Counted from the first letter of the stretch, positions 6,938-14,780 are shown. The stretch: 18,079 nt of DNA from Bacillota bacterium (GCA_009787135.1 WRGP01000230.1:1-18079), one strand, 5' to 3'. The notes: generated from the letters alone by a model not told the origin. Program-made: numbers and translations.

Positions 6938-7651
6938 TCAGACTATCGCGTTCTCCGGCAGGCAAATAATCCGCCCCGCCACAAAATCCGTGGGCGCGAG
7001 CGTGGGGTTCGTGGCCAAAATGGCCGCGATGGTCGTGCGGAAGCGCGAAGCTATGGTGCTGAGCGTATCCCCGCTCCCCAAGACGTATGGGGCCTTGCCC
7101 GTCGCACACACGCCGCGCGAGCCGCTGGGCGCGATGCACAGCTCCTGGCCCGCGTACAGCCGGGTCATGTCAACGTTCGCGTTGGCCTGCGCGAGCGCGT
7201 TATACGCCAGGTTATACAGCACGAGAATGTCCGGGAACGTTTGGCCGCTGGTGACCCTATGTACAGAATAGCCTGCCGCGCACTGGGCCGGCGGCGGGGG
7301 CAGCGGCGTCACGCTCGGCACGCAGATGATCTGGCCGACCTGCAGCCGCGCGGGGTCCACGCCAGGGTTGGCCGCCAGCAGGTTTGCCAGCGGAATGCCG
7401 TGGTTTTGCGCGATCAGATAAAAGCTATCCCCCCGGCGGACGGTATACGCCGTGCCATGCGCGCAGGATATGCCGGGCCTTGGGATGCAGATTACGTCGC
7501 CCGCGTAATAAAGCTGCACATCCAAAGCCGGATTGGCCGCCAAAATATCGGCGACCGTAGTGTTAAACTGCCTGGCAATCTCATAGAGCGTTTGCCCCTT
7601 GGCAATTGTATGGCTTATGTAGTTACTACCGCAATCAGAATTTTGCATCAT
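6938..7651 (-). CDS. Four-LysM-domain protein (peptidoglycan or spore-coat associated)
   Basis: The 237-residue protein is almost entirely LysM modules, at about residues 13-56, 68-112, 128-173 and 189-231. Each has an opening like HTIAKGQTLYEIA, YTVRRGDSFYLIA or YVLGSGDTLSTIA, a middle ILAANP/LLAANP, and ends ICIP, ICVP, LCIAP or ICLP. LysM binds N-acetylglucosamine-containing glycans such as peptidoglycan. There is no signal peptide, as in SafA-type or other spore-coat LysM proteins assembled from inside the mother cell; that role is inference. Eight cysteines, one near the end of each module, could cross-link. The ATG at 7649-7651 (or the next codon) follows GGAGG by 5-8 bases; a TTG four codons earlier would overlap that site, so I reject it. 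Confidence 0.85.
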   Translation of the reverse strand: MMQNSDCGSNYISHTIAKGQTLYEIARQFNTTVADILAANPALDVQLYYAGDVICIPRPGISCAHGTAYTVRRGDSFYLIAQNHGIPLANLLAANPGVDPARLQVGQIICVPSVTPLPPPPAQCAAGYSVHRVTSGQTFPDILVLYNLAYNALAQANANVDMTRLYAGQELCIAPSGSRGVCATGKAPYVLGSGDTLSTIASRFRTTIAAILATNPTLAPTDFVAGRIICLPENAIV

Positions 7652-7744
7652 TTTCGCCTCCAAACAGCAGATTCCGGTTCATCCTATGTGGGAGGCGGGG
7701 ACGGGGTGAAAGAAGAGTAAGGGGAGGAGACGGGGGGAGGACGT

Positions 7745-7792
7745 CTTCTTTCTTTTCATGGGGAAAAGAAAGAAGCAAAGAAAAGCCTTCTT
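7745..7792 (-). terminator. Overlapping hairpins downstream of the cupin gene, possible terminator
   Basis: CTTCTTTCTTTT (7745-7756) and AAAAGAAAGAAG (7764-7775) form a perfect 12-bp inverted repeat. On the minus strand an alternative stem AAGAAGgC/GCTTCTT (from 7785-7792 and 7770-7776) is followed by TCTTTTCCCC, which fits a terminator of the lsrK-cupin transcript. The two stems share sequence and cannot form together. G-runs surround the site on the plus strand (7681-7740 and 7793-7808). Confidence 0.4.
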
Positions 7793-7840
7793 GGGGGTGT
7801 TCGGGGGGGCATCATGCCTAACGGCAACGACGTACACGCC

Positions 7841-8191
7841 CTAATACTTATAGTCGTCTACCTCCACCTTATCGACGTCCGTGTAAGGGGCAAGGGTGGA
7901 GATCATCTTTACGGGTTTGTCAAAACGATTGATCACATAATGAATTTCTTCGGGCTCAATATGGATCAAATCGCCCTGTTTTAGCCGATGAACAACGCCA
8001 TCCACCACAATGTCTACTTCGCCATCCAGGATAAAGAAGTCTTCTTCCATCACATTGTGATAGTGCGCCTTAAAATCTTCTCCCGCCTGAAACTGCACCA
8101 TGGCAAAGCTCATGCGGGGACCTTTCATCAAATACTTGGGGCCGCTGTCGCCAAAGCGATATTCGCGTTCGCTCTCGTTAATAATAAACAT
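7841..8191 (-). CDS. Small single-domain cupin protein beside lsrK
   Basis: The 116-residue protein is one cupin barrel. Motif 1 is GEDFKAHYHNVMEEDFFILDGEV with metal-ligand candidates His43, His45 and Glu49 or Glu50; motif 2 is GDLIHIEPEEIHYVIN with His84. The expected fold is a metal-binding beta-barrel acting on a small molecule, often a sugar or sugar phosphate isomerase, or a ligand sensor. It is third in the order lsrR-lsrK-cupin, so a role in phospho-AI-2 handling is likely; lsrG, the usual phospho-AI-2 isomerase gene, is missing and LsrG has a different fold. The start has GGAGAGGG six bases upstream. It is 153 bases after lsrK, so it may also have its own promoter. Substrate unknown. 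Confidence 0.85.
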   Translation of the reverse strand: MFIINESEREYRFGDSGPKYLMKGPRMSFAMVQFQAGEDFKAHYHNVMEEDFFILDGEVDIVVDGVVHRLKQGDLIHIEPEEIHYVINRFDKPVKMISTLAPYTDVDKVEVDDYKY

Positions 8192-8242
8192 AAAACCCTC
8201 TCCTTTACTCTATTTATATAGTCATATAAGTCCAAAATGAAC

Positions 8243-8293
8243 TCATGTGAGCGGATCTTTTTCCGCAATACCGCACCGCTCGTAGGTACGCAT
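8243..8293 (-). CDS. Possible 16-codon leader peptide between lsrK and the cupin gene
   Basis: MRTYERCGIAEKDPLT then TGA, with GGGAGGTT directly before the ATG. The frame is in phase with lsrK: after the lsrK TAG it stays open (33 codons) to this TGA. It could be a leader peptide, a read-through tail or chance. Confidence 0.2.
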   Translation of the reverse strand: MRTYERCGIAEKDPLT

Positions 8294-8344
8294 AACCTCC
8301 CTCTGCGCCTCCTTGTCTTGCGAAAAAACCTTTCGCTTACACCA

Positions 8345-9910
8345 CTATAGTCCGGGGGCGGCCCACATGGGGCGCGTGATACGGCGATCCGCCAGGGAAA
8401 GCTGTGCGCTGTATACTTCGCGCCAGGAAGCGTATATTGCTTCATACACTTTGTGATTTTCAATGTTTGGCTGGAAGGCTTGATCCCACGCAACCAGCTT
8501 ATGGGCGGCCTCGTTGATGTTTTTATATATACCCACACCATAGCCCGCCAAGATAGCGGCCCCAAGCGCCGTGGCTTCCTTTACCACAGGTACCCGTACC
8601 GGCAGATTCAGCACGTCCGCCAGGGTTTGACACCAAAGCCTGCTTTTGCTGGCGCCGCCCGCGAAAATAATTTCGGAAGGCGCACGCCCGGTAGCTTCCC
8701 GCACCAGGTTCAAATGCCCGTTGGTAACCAGCGCCGCGTTTTCCATGATCGCGCGATAGAAGGTATATTTGTTGAATTTGCCGGATTCAAAAGCAAAGTT
8801 AGTAAAGGTGGGGGCGGCATGGCGCCAAGCGATGTAGTTCATTACGTCACCAAAGGTACACAGCACCCCATATGCGCCGGCAGGGATTTTAGCCGCCTGC
8901 TCGTTCATCAACTCATAGGGATCCGTGCCTTTCTCCTTGGCCCGCCGTACTTCTTCCTGACAAAACGCGTCTCGGTACCATCGCATGGCAAGCCCCGACT
9001 GAAAAGCAATGGCCTCATACTGCCACGCGTCCGGCACGGCATGGCAGTTCACCCGCACGCGGCAGCCTGGATCGGTGACGGCGCTGTCCATGTTGAACTC
9101 ATACTGCCAGAAGCTTCCGCCCAAAACAGCCGCCTGTGAAGGATCCACCACCCCTACGCCAATGCAGCCGAGCTGCGCGTCTCCGCCGCCTGCCACCACG
9201 GGAATCCCCGCGCACAGCCCCATATCCGCCGCACCTTTAGCGGTTACGCTCCCCACCACGGTTCCACATTCCACAACAGGCGGGAATATGTCATCCTTAA
9301 GGCCCACCCTGCGCATGATGGAGGCATCCCAGGCGCGGGTTTTCAGGTCAAAGATGCCCGTGGTGCAACCGTTGCTGGGCTCGGTGACGAGCACGCCCGT
9401 GAGCTTATAGATTAGCCAATCGTTGAACATGCTGACCTTCGCGATCCGCTGATACAATTCGGGCAGCTTGTTTTTCACCCAAAGAATGCGCGGAAGCGCA
9501 CCCAAGGCATAGGTCTGCCCGGAAATGGTATACAATTCCTTCTCAAGCGACGGACTGTGCGAGAGCAGTTCCATGACCTCGTCATTGCTGCGGGCATCCA
9601 CGTTAGCGCAAGCCCAAATTTCCTGCCCTTCCGCGTCATAGAGCACAATCCCTTCCCGCATGGCGGTGGTGCTGATGGCCGCGATTTCGCCCGGCTTGAC
9701 GCCAGTCTGCTTGAGCACGCCGCGGATGCAGCCCGAAGCCAGCAGCCAGTTAAGATTCCAATCAAAATTCATGCTGCCTGGGTAGCGCGAATCCTCGGCA
9801 TGCGTCCATTCCCGCTGCATGCAGCCCACCTGTGCGCCGTGCTCGTCAAAGAGCACGGCCCGCACACTGCCTGTGCCCGCGTCAACCGCCATAAAATAAC
9901 GATGCGCCAT
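8345..9910 (-). CDS. lsrK: Autoinducer-2 kinase LsrK (FGGY carbohydrate kinase family)
   Basis: The 521-residue enzyme uses ATP to phosphorylate AI-2 (DPD-derived) in the cytoplasm, trapping it and making the ligand that lifts LsrR repression. It begins MAHRYFMAVDAGTGSVRAV (phosphate-binding DAGTGS, residues 10-15) and matches E. coli LsrK, as I remember it, throughout: GSMNFDWNLNW, MREGIVLYDAEG, IWACANVDAR, VVAGGGDAQLGC, AVLGGSFWQYEFN, MRWYRDAFC, HAAPTFTNFA, IIFAGGASKSRLWCQTLADV, VKEATALGAAILAG and the ending MWAAPGL. E. coli LsrK is about 530 residues, so this is full length. The start has GGGAGGGGA a few bases upstream. It is 62 bases after lsrR in the same direction and is therefore likely autoregulated with it. 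Confidence 0.95.
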   Translation of the reverse strand: MAHRYFMAVDAGTGSVRAVLFDEHGAQVGCMQREWTHAEDSRYPGSMNFDWNLNWLLASGCIRGVLKQTGVKPGEIAAISTTAMREGIVLYDAEGQEIWACANVDARSNDEVMELLSHSPSLEKELYTISGQTYALGALPRILWVKNKLPELYQRIAKVSMFNDWLIYKLTGVLVTEPSNGCTTGIFDLKTRAWDASIMRRVGLKDDIFPPVVECGTVVGSVTAKGAADMGLCAGIPVVAGGGDAQLGCIGVGVVDPSQAAVLGGSFWQYEFNMDSAVTDPGCRVRVNCHAVPDAWQYEAIAFQSGLAMRWYRDAFCQEEVRRAKEKGTDPYELMNEQAAKIPAGAYGVLCTFGDVMNYIAWRHAAPTFTNFAFESGKFNKYTFYRAIMENAALVTNGHLNLVREATGRAPSEIIFAGGASKSRLWCQTLADVLNLPVRVPVVKEATALGAAILAGYGVGIYKNINEAAHKLVAWDQAFQPNIENHKVYEAIYASWREVYSAQLSLADRRITRPMWAAPGL

Positions 9911-9951
9911 GGGGTCCCCTCCCTCTCAAGCTTCAAGAATGGATTGCCTGA

Positions 9952-9972
9952 TGTTCCGACGGGGCCGGAACA
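9952..9972. other. Hairpin between lsrR and lsrK
   Basis: TGTTCCG (9952-9958) and CGGAACA (9966-9972) form a 7-bp stem with a 7-base loop, directly after the lsrR stop codon. With no T-run after it on either strand it is not a normal terminator; it may stabilise or partly attenuate the lsrR-lsrK message. Confidence 0.4.
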
Positions 9973-10899
9973 CTAAAAAAATTCCGGAGCGTCGGACACC
10001 AATCGCTCAGCCGTGCTGTCGTCTGTGATGAGTACGTCAAGGTATTTCCCTCGGAGCGCGGCGCGGATAGCCTCTACTTTGCTCTCTCCCGCGGCGACGC
10101 CAATGACGTTCCTCAGATCCTTCAGGGCGGAAAGCGGGGTGCTGATGAGCCGCTCCTCCAGCGGGCTTTCAATCAAAACCCCCTCTTTGTTGATAAAATG
10201 GCTGAGGATATCCCCCACCGCTCCCTGCATGCCCAAGTATACGAAATCATTTCGATTGAGAATGCCGGATTTGAAAATGGTGGCGCTTTCATGCATCGCG
10301 CCAATTCCCACCACCGAGAGTTGCGCAAAGGAACCCATGCGGCTGATTTCCATCACGGAAGTTTCGTTGCGCATGGCCTCCGCCATCTCTTTGCTGCTGG
10401 CCAAAAGCGGCGTGGGAATCAGATGAAGCTTGGCGTTGAAAACATGGCTGCGGGTATCGGGCAGGTAGTAGCTGACGCCTCCTGTCAGCGATACGCAGCT
10501 TAGCGGCCGCTCTACCAGGGTGGCCAAATTGTTCAGAACGCGGCTGGGGGTATCGCCATATCCGATATTGATGCAGCTGTTTTCGTCAAGGCGTTCGCTG
10601 ATATACATGCTGGCGGCCCCGGCAATGCCCGCGTTCACCTGGTCTTTGCTCGTGGCGGCGGGAATCACAAAGGCGTCCTTCAGGCCGTATTCCTCCATCA
10701 AGGTTCTCTCCAATTGCATGCGGCTTTCACTGTCCCTGCGCAGGTGAAACTGGATGATGCCGGCCTGACGAGCTTTTTCCAGCAGTTTAATGACGCGTAT
10801 ACGGCTGATACCCATTCGTTCCGCAACGTTTTGCTGCGTCATGCCCTCAAAATAGTAATACCAAGCCACCTTGGTCATCAGCATTTCCTCGTAATCCAT
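9973..10899 (-). CDS. lsrR: LsrR-type transcriptional regulator (SorC/DeoR family)
   Basis: The 308-residue protein has an N-terminal helix-turn-helix (about residues 19-42: GMTQQNVAERMGISRIRVIKLLEKA) and a SorC-type sugar-phosphate-binding domain (about 60-308: NIGYGDTPSRVLNNL, CVSLTGGVSYYLP, VVGIGAMHESATIFKSGIL, GVAAGESKVEAIRAAL, LITDDSTAERL). E. coli LsrR (317 residues) represses both lsr arms until phospho-AI-2 binds; the same role is expected here given lsrK downstream and lsrACDBF divergent. The ATG at 10897-10899 follows GGAGG by 4 bases and starts the family homology. An upstream in-frame ATG (10957-10959) would put a palindromic operator inside the coding sequence and lacks a ribosome site, so I reject it. 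Confidence 0.93.
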   Translation of the reverse strand: MDYEEMLMTKVAWYYYFEGMTQQNVAERMGISRIRVIKLLEKARQAGIIQFHLRRDSESRMQLERTLMEEYGLKDAFVIPAATSKDQVNAGIAGAASMYISERLDENSCINIGYGDTPSRVLNNLATLVERPLSCVSLTGGVSYYLPDTRSHVFNAKLHLIPTPLLASSKEMAEAMRNETSVMEISRMGSFAQLSVVGIGAMHESATIFKSGILNRNDFVYLGMQGAVGDILSHFINKEGVLIESPLEERLISTPLSALKDLRNVIGVAAGESKVEAIRAALRGKYLDVLITDDSTAERLVSDAPEFF

Positions 10900-10923
10900 C
10901 GTGCCTCCACAGAATATGGATTG

Positions 10924-10956
10924 ATTTGATCTTACATCAAATGTTTTTACATCAAA
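10924..10956. promoter_or_regulatory. Candidate LsrR operator, 5' region of lsrR
   Basis: A perfect palindrome ATTTGAT-CTTAC-ATCAAAT (10924-10942) is followed by a second half-site; ACATCAAA occurs at 10934-10941 and again at 10949-10956, 15 bp apart. The site lies about 30-50 bases downstream of the predicted lsrR transcript start and 25 bases before its ATG, fitting autorepression. Assignment to LsrR is inference from position. Confidence 0.5.
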
Positions 10957-10977
10957 CAATTATGCCGCTTGCTTTGT

Positions 10978-11006
10978 AGTATAGCATCCGAGAAAGACGA
11001 TGTCAA
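10978..11006 (-). promoter_or_regulatory. Promoter of lsrR-lsrK(-cupin)
   Basis: On the minus strand TTGACA (11001-11006), 17 bases, TATACT (10978-10983). A near-consensus sigma-A promoter with an expected start near 10971. Confidence 0.8.
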
Positions 11007-11070
11007 TAAGGCGTCCGGGAAAAGCTTAGCGCAATTCTTTTAAAGCAAACAACCGTGTATTGTGCCAATT

Positions 11071-11098
11071 TTTGACTCAAGGTGTTGACAAATTCAAA
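11071..11098. promoter_or_regulatory. Dyad symmetries over the lsrA -35 box
   Basis: TTGAcTCAA (11072-11080) and TTGAcaaatTCAA (11085-11097) are two short dyads; the second covers the -35 TTGACA. The half-site TTTGA/TCAAA recalls the ATTTGAT/ATCAAAT operator near lsrR but the spacing differs. A second binding place for LsrR is possible, not established. Confidence 0.3.
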
Positions 11099-11114
11099 AA
11101 TCCTATGGTATGAT
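11085..11114 (+). promoter_or_regulatory. Promoter of lsrACDBF
   Basis: TTGACA (11085-11090), 18 bases, TATGAT (11109-11114). Expected transcript start near 11121. A weaker dyad TgCAAAacaTTTGtA (11145-11159) lies just downstream, at a position similar to the operator downstream of the lsrR promoter. Confidence 0.8.
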
Positions 11115-11180
11115 AGTATGCAGCAACAAAGAAAAAAGATCTAATGCAAAACATTTGTACTTCCGATGGGGGTTCTTTCT

Positions 11181-12701
11181 ATGGATACAGCGGTGTGCCA
11201 AACACCCGACGCCCTGCTTGCGGTGCGTGGAATCATCAAGGCTTTTGGGACCAATATGGTGCTCAAGGCAATTGATATGGATATTCGCGCCGGGGAAGTG
11301 GTGGCGCTCATTGGCGGAAACGGCGCCGGAAAGAGCACACTGATGAAAATCATCATGGGCATTTATCAACCTGATGATGGTGAGATTTATATACAGGGAA
11401 GGCTGGCAAAACTCAATAAGCCCTCGGCCGCCCTTGCGGAAGGGATTTATTTGGTACCCCAGGAGCCCATGCTGTTTCCCAACATGACAGTGGAGCAAAA
11501 TGTGCTGATGGGGTTTGATGAAAAACAAAGCGAGCTACGCAAGCGCCTGCAAGGGCTCCTGTCGTATTTGGGCTGGAAATTGGCGTTGGACCGCAAAGCC
11601 GCCACCCTTTCGATCGCGGAGCAGCAACTGGTGGAAATTCTTCGCGGCCTGATGCGTGAAGCGCGTCTTCTCATTCTGGACGAGCCGACCAGTTCCCTCA
11701 CTTTTCATGAGGCGGAGGCCCTTTTTCAGATTGTGGCTGACCTGAAGGCAAAGGGAATCGGCATCGTATACATCACGCACCGCCTGACGGAAGTGTTTCA
11801 GATCGCGGATCAGGTGCTGATCATGCGGGACGGCGTGATTACGCTCAGTGGCCCTGTTTCCAACTTCACCAGGGAAATGCTGGTTGCGGGGTTGCTTCCG
11901 CAGGGCAACGTGGCGCACAGGCTTGCGGCGGACAGCCCGGAAAGCCAGCGTACGCTTGAGGAGCCAGCGCTCGTGTTGGAAGCGCTGACGGGGTACGGGT
12001 TCAGCAGCGTAAGCCTCAAGGTGTATCCCGGCGAGATCCTTGGCCTTGCGGGCGTTGTGGGCGCGGGGCGCACGGAGTTGGCCACCACCATCTTGGGCCG
12101 CGACATGGTGAAAAGCGGCCGGGTGCTGCTGGGCGGTAAAGATATCACCGGCTTTCGCACCGGGCAGGTGTTGAAGGAAGGGCTCAATTATGTGACGGAA
12201 GACCGGTTTGTAAGCGGTATCTTCCGCATCAGCGATGTGGCCGCCAACACCACCGCGGCCAATCTGGGCCGCATGAGCAGGTTCTTCCTTAACGTTAAGG
12301 AAGAGCGCAAGATCACAAAACGATTTATTGAGGCGTTTCATACAAAGGTGACCGGGCAGGATCAGCCGATCGGTTCGCTCTCCGGCGGTAACCAGCAAAA
12401 GGTGGTCATTTCCCGGGCGCTTTCCACCAGCCCCAAGGTGCTTATTTTAGACGAGCCTACGCGCGGCATTGATGCGGCGGCCCGCGGAGACTTGTATGCC
12501 ATCATTGAGGAATTAAAGCGGCAGGGGCTTGCCATCTTGCTCATTTCCTCGGATATAGAAGAAATTATGGAACTGAGCGATCGTGCGGTCACCATGTACT
12601 GCGGGCGGATCAACCAGGAGTTCTCCAAAGGGGAAATTAGCCAAGACCGCCTGATGGCAGCATCTTTCGGCGTGGCGGAAGGGAGCGCGGAACATGCTTA
12701 A
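11181..12701 (+). CDS. lsrA: AI-2 import ABC transporter, fused ATPase LsrA
   Basis: The 506-residue protein carries two ABC domains in one chain, as in sugar importers of the RbsA/LsrA type. It drives uptake of AI-2 through LsrC-LsrD at the inner face of the membrane. Domain 1: Walker A GGNGAGKST (45-53), signature LSIAEQQ (143-149), Walker B LLILDEP, H-loop His200. Domain 2: degenerate Walker A GVVGAGRT (291-298), signature LSGGNQQ (400-406), Walker B VLILDEPTRGID. GIYLVPQEPMLFP and VEILRGLMREARLLILDEPT match E. coli LsrA rather than generic ribose ATPases. I prefer the ATG at 11181 because GGGGG lies 8 bases upstream; an ATG at 11166 has no ribosome site. The stop overlaps the lsrC start by 8 bp. 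Confidence 0.93.
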   Translation: MDTAVCQTPDALLAVRGIIKAFGTNMVLKAIDMDIRAGEVVALIGGNGAGKSTLMKIIMGIYQPDDGEIYIQGRLAKLNKPSAALAEGIYLVPQEPMLFPNMTVEQNVLMGFDEKQSELRKRLQGLLSYLGWKLALDRKAATLSIAEQQLVEILRGLMREARLLILDEPTSSLTFHEAEALFQIVADLKAKGIGIVYITHRLTEVFQIADQVLIMRDGVITLSGPVSNFTREMLVAGLLPQGNVAHRLAADSPESQRTLEEPALVLEALTGYGFSSVSLKVYPGEILGLAGVVGAGRTELATTILGRDMVKSGRVLLGGKDITGFRTGQVLKEGLNYVTEDRFVSGIFRISDVAANTTAANLGRMSRFFLNVKEERKITKRFIEAFHTKVTGQDQPIGSLSGGNQQKVVISRALSTSPKVLILDEPTRGIDAAARGDLYAIIEELKRQGLAILLISSDIEEIMELSDRAVTMYCGRINQEFSKGEISQDRLMAASFGVAEGSAEHA

Positions 12702-13695
12702 AAAGCTTTTGCATTCCCGCGAGACGACGGCGATTGGCTTTATCTTGCTGATGTTTTTGGGCGTTGGCGCTATCAACCCGGCGTTTTTGACGGCGGACAA
12801 TATTTGGCTATGCCTCAACAGCAGCGTAGTGTATACGGTGGCGGCTGTGGGCATCGCGCTGGTGATCATGACCGGAGAAATTGATGTCTCCGTAGGGGCG
12901 ACGCTCGGTATGACCGCCGCCATGTGCGGCACAATGATTCGCGACGGGGAACCGTGGGCATGGGCCATCGGCGCGGCTATGGCGGCCGGCCTTTTGATCG
13001 GCATGATCAACGGTTTCGGTGTGACGGTGCTGCGAATTCCTTCCATTATTATGACCCTGGGTATGAATGGCATTGTGCGCGGGCTGATCTATGTGTATAC
13101 TGACGGCAGATGGGTGGAGAATATCTCCTTCGATTTTAAAATCCTGGCCCAAGGGCGGCTATGGGGCGCCTTCACCTATTTTTACCTGGGCGCGCTGGCG
13201 CTGATCGCGGCGGTCCACCTGCTGCTGACAAAGACCCGGAAGGGCCGCTATCTGGGGGCGGTGGGCGACAACGCGGGCGGGGCAATGCTGCTGGGCATCC
13301 CCGTAAACGGCGCCAAGTGGGTTTCCTTCGCGCTGTGCGGGCTGCTCACCGCGGTGGGCGGCGTGCTGTACGTGAGCCGCGTTGGCTTTGTCACCCCCAT
13401 CGCGGGCAGCGGCTATGAAATGAAAGTCATCGCCGCGTGTGTGCTGGGCGGCATCAGCCTGACAGGCGGCGTGGGTTCTGTGATCGGCGCGGCGGTGGGC
13501 GCGGCCATCATGGCCTCTATCAGCCGGGTTTTGGTGTTCATCGGCCTTTCCTCTACCTATGACGATACCATCACCGGCATTTTTCTGATCGTGATTGTCG
13601 TTTCCGACGCGCTGATCCGCAGGCGCGCCGTGGAACGGGCTAGGCGCGAGCGGTTGACCGCCAAAACGCAGCACGCCGCCGAGGCAAAGGGGTGA
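12694..13695 (+). CDS. lsrC: AI-2 import ABC transporter permease LsrC
   Basis: The 333-residue membrane protein of the BPD_transp_2 (ribose-type) permease family has about 8-10 hydrophobic segments. It carries the family block MTGEIDVSVGATLGMTAA (loop near residue 60), RIPSIIMTLGMNGIVRGL, and the conserved EAA-like end region MKVIAACVLGGISLTGGVGSVIGA near residue 240, plus a basic cytoplasmic tail. It pairs with LsrD to form the channel. The NIDVSVG-type loop and DGRWVENISFDFK resemble E. coli LsrC (342 residues). It overlaps lsrA by 8 bp and is followed by lsrD after 7 bases, so translation is coupled. Confidence 0.92.
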   Translation: MLKKLLHSRETTAIGFILLMFLGVGAINPAFLTADNIWLCLNSSVVYTVAAVGIALVIMTGEIDVSVGATLGMTAAMCGTMIRDGEPWAWAIGAAMAAGLLIGMINGFGVTVLRIPSIIMTLGMNGIVRGLIYVYTDGRWVENISFDFKILAQGRLWGAFTYFYLGALALIAAVHLLLTKTRKGRYLGAVGDNAGGAMLLGIPVNGAKWVSFALCGLLTAVGGVLYVSRVGFVTPIAGSGYEMKVIAACVLGGISLTGGVGSVIGAAVGAAIMASISRVLVFIGLSSTYDDTITGIFLIVIVVSDALIRRRAVERARRERLTAKTQHAAEAKG

Positions 13696-13702
13696 TGAGG
13701 GG

Positions 13703-14722
13703 ATGAACAAGCTGAAAAAAGTATTCGTGCGCTGGGAAAGCTTTTTGGTCGTGCTGATCGTGTTGGAGATGGTGATTTTTGGATCCATAAACGCTAAGTT
13801 TTTGAACATAACCCGGCTGTTTAACAGCCTGAACCAGTTCATCCCGATTTGCATCATTTCCCTGTTTGTTACGTTTGTGATGATTACCGGCGGTATCGAT
13901 ATCCAAGCGGGTTCCATCGTGGGCCTGACCAGTATTGCGGTGGCTGTATTATGGAACGACGCGGGGCTCAATATTTTTGTGGCCAGTTTCATCGGAATTA
14001 TGGCCGGCATGTTATGCGGGGCCTTGAGCGGATTTTTCATTGCCTACACCGGCGTGCAGCCCATGGTGGTGACACTTGGCGGCTCGTTCCTTTATAGCGG
14101 GCTGGCGCTGGCGGTGACCGGCCTGTCGTCCACGGAAGCGTACAAAGGCATCAGCAATTTCCCGGAGGCCTTCCGCGCCCTGAGCAAGAGCAAGCTCTTC
14201 GACACCGTGCCCACCCAGTTTTTGATCTTTCTGGCACTGGTGGTGATCTCGTTTATTCTCCTGCATCGTACCAACTATGGGCGCCGGGTATTTTTGTGCG
14301 GCGTGAATTGCAACGCGGCGGAGTTCAGCGGTATCCACTCCCGCGGCATCGTGATGAGTACCTACATCCTATCCGGCATGAGTGCCAGCGTCGCGGGGAT
14401 TCTGTTGACCGCATACCTCGGCACGGCAAAGGCTGATATGGGTTCGGAATACACCCTTCCTATCATCACCGCGGTTGTATTAGGGGGCACCAGCAATCTG
14501 GGCGGTAGCGGCGGGGTGATTGGCACGGCTCTGGCGGCGCTTACCATTGGCCTTTTGCGCATTGGCTTGAACCTGAGCGGCATGGCCACCCAGTATTTGG
14601 ATATTCCCGTGGGTGTTTTGCTGGTGGCTGTGGTGGCCTTCCGCTTCGCGGGCACTAACCCCCGGCTCAAAAAGCTGTTCTCGCGGCCCAAGCGTGCCGC
14701 GGCCGTTGCCAAGAACAAGTAA
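13703..14722 (+). CDS. lsrD: AI-2 import ABC transporter permease LsrD
   Basis: The 339-residue permease is the partner of LsrC. It has about 8-10 membrane segments and the signature blocks FVMITGGIDIQAGSIVGLTSIAVAVL, YTGVQPMVVTLGGSFLYSGLAL, YKGISNFPEAF, and ITAVVLGGTSNLGGSGGVIGTALAAL. Blocks such as GGIDIxxGSxxGLxxIA and GFPxAF-like text match E. coli LsrD (330 residues) better than other sugar permeases. AAAGGGG at 13686-13692 gives a ribosome site 10 bases before the ATG. The last residues RPKRAAAVAKNK are a basic cytoplasmic tail. A 73-base gap with a strong ribosome site leads to lsrB. Confidence 0.92.
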   Translation: MNKLKKVFVRWESFLVVLIVLEMVIFGSINAKFLNITRLFNSLNQFIPICIISLFVTFVMITGGIDIQAGSIVGLTSIAVAVLWNDAGLNIFVASFIGIMAGMLCGALSGFFIAYTGVQPMVVTLGGSFLYSGLALAVTGLSSTEAYKGISNFPEAFRALSKSKLFDTVPTQFLIFLALVVISFILLHRTNYGRRVFLCGVNCNAAEFSGIHSRGIVMSTYILSGMSASVAGILLTAYLGTAKADMGSEYTLPIITAVVLGGTSNLGGSGGVIGTALAALTIGLLRIGLNLSGMATQYLDIPVGVLLVAVVAFRFAGTNPRLKKLFSRPKRAAAVAKNK

Positions 14723-14780
14723 AGGGCATTCGTATGGGTCGTTGCACGCCGCACAGGCGTGTAAAGATAAAAAATTTTTC

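Noticed and set aside
9952..9972. Terminator between lsrR and lsrK
   Set aside because: The stem is perfect but has no T-run on either strand, and lsrK has no evident promoter of its own.
10900..10959. Longer lsrR start at 10959
   Set aside because: No ribosome site; the extra 20 codons are the palindromic operator region, while GGAGG precedes 10899.
11145..11159. Catabolite-response (cre) site after the lsrA promoter
   Set aside because: The dyad lacks the central CG of the cre consensus.
11535..12398. Minus-strand frame of about 287 codons opposite lsrA
   Set aside because: Antisense to both ABC domains of lsrA; low-complexity His/Arg/Gln-rich text typical of shadows.
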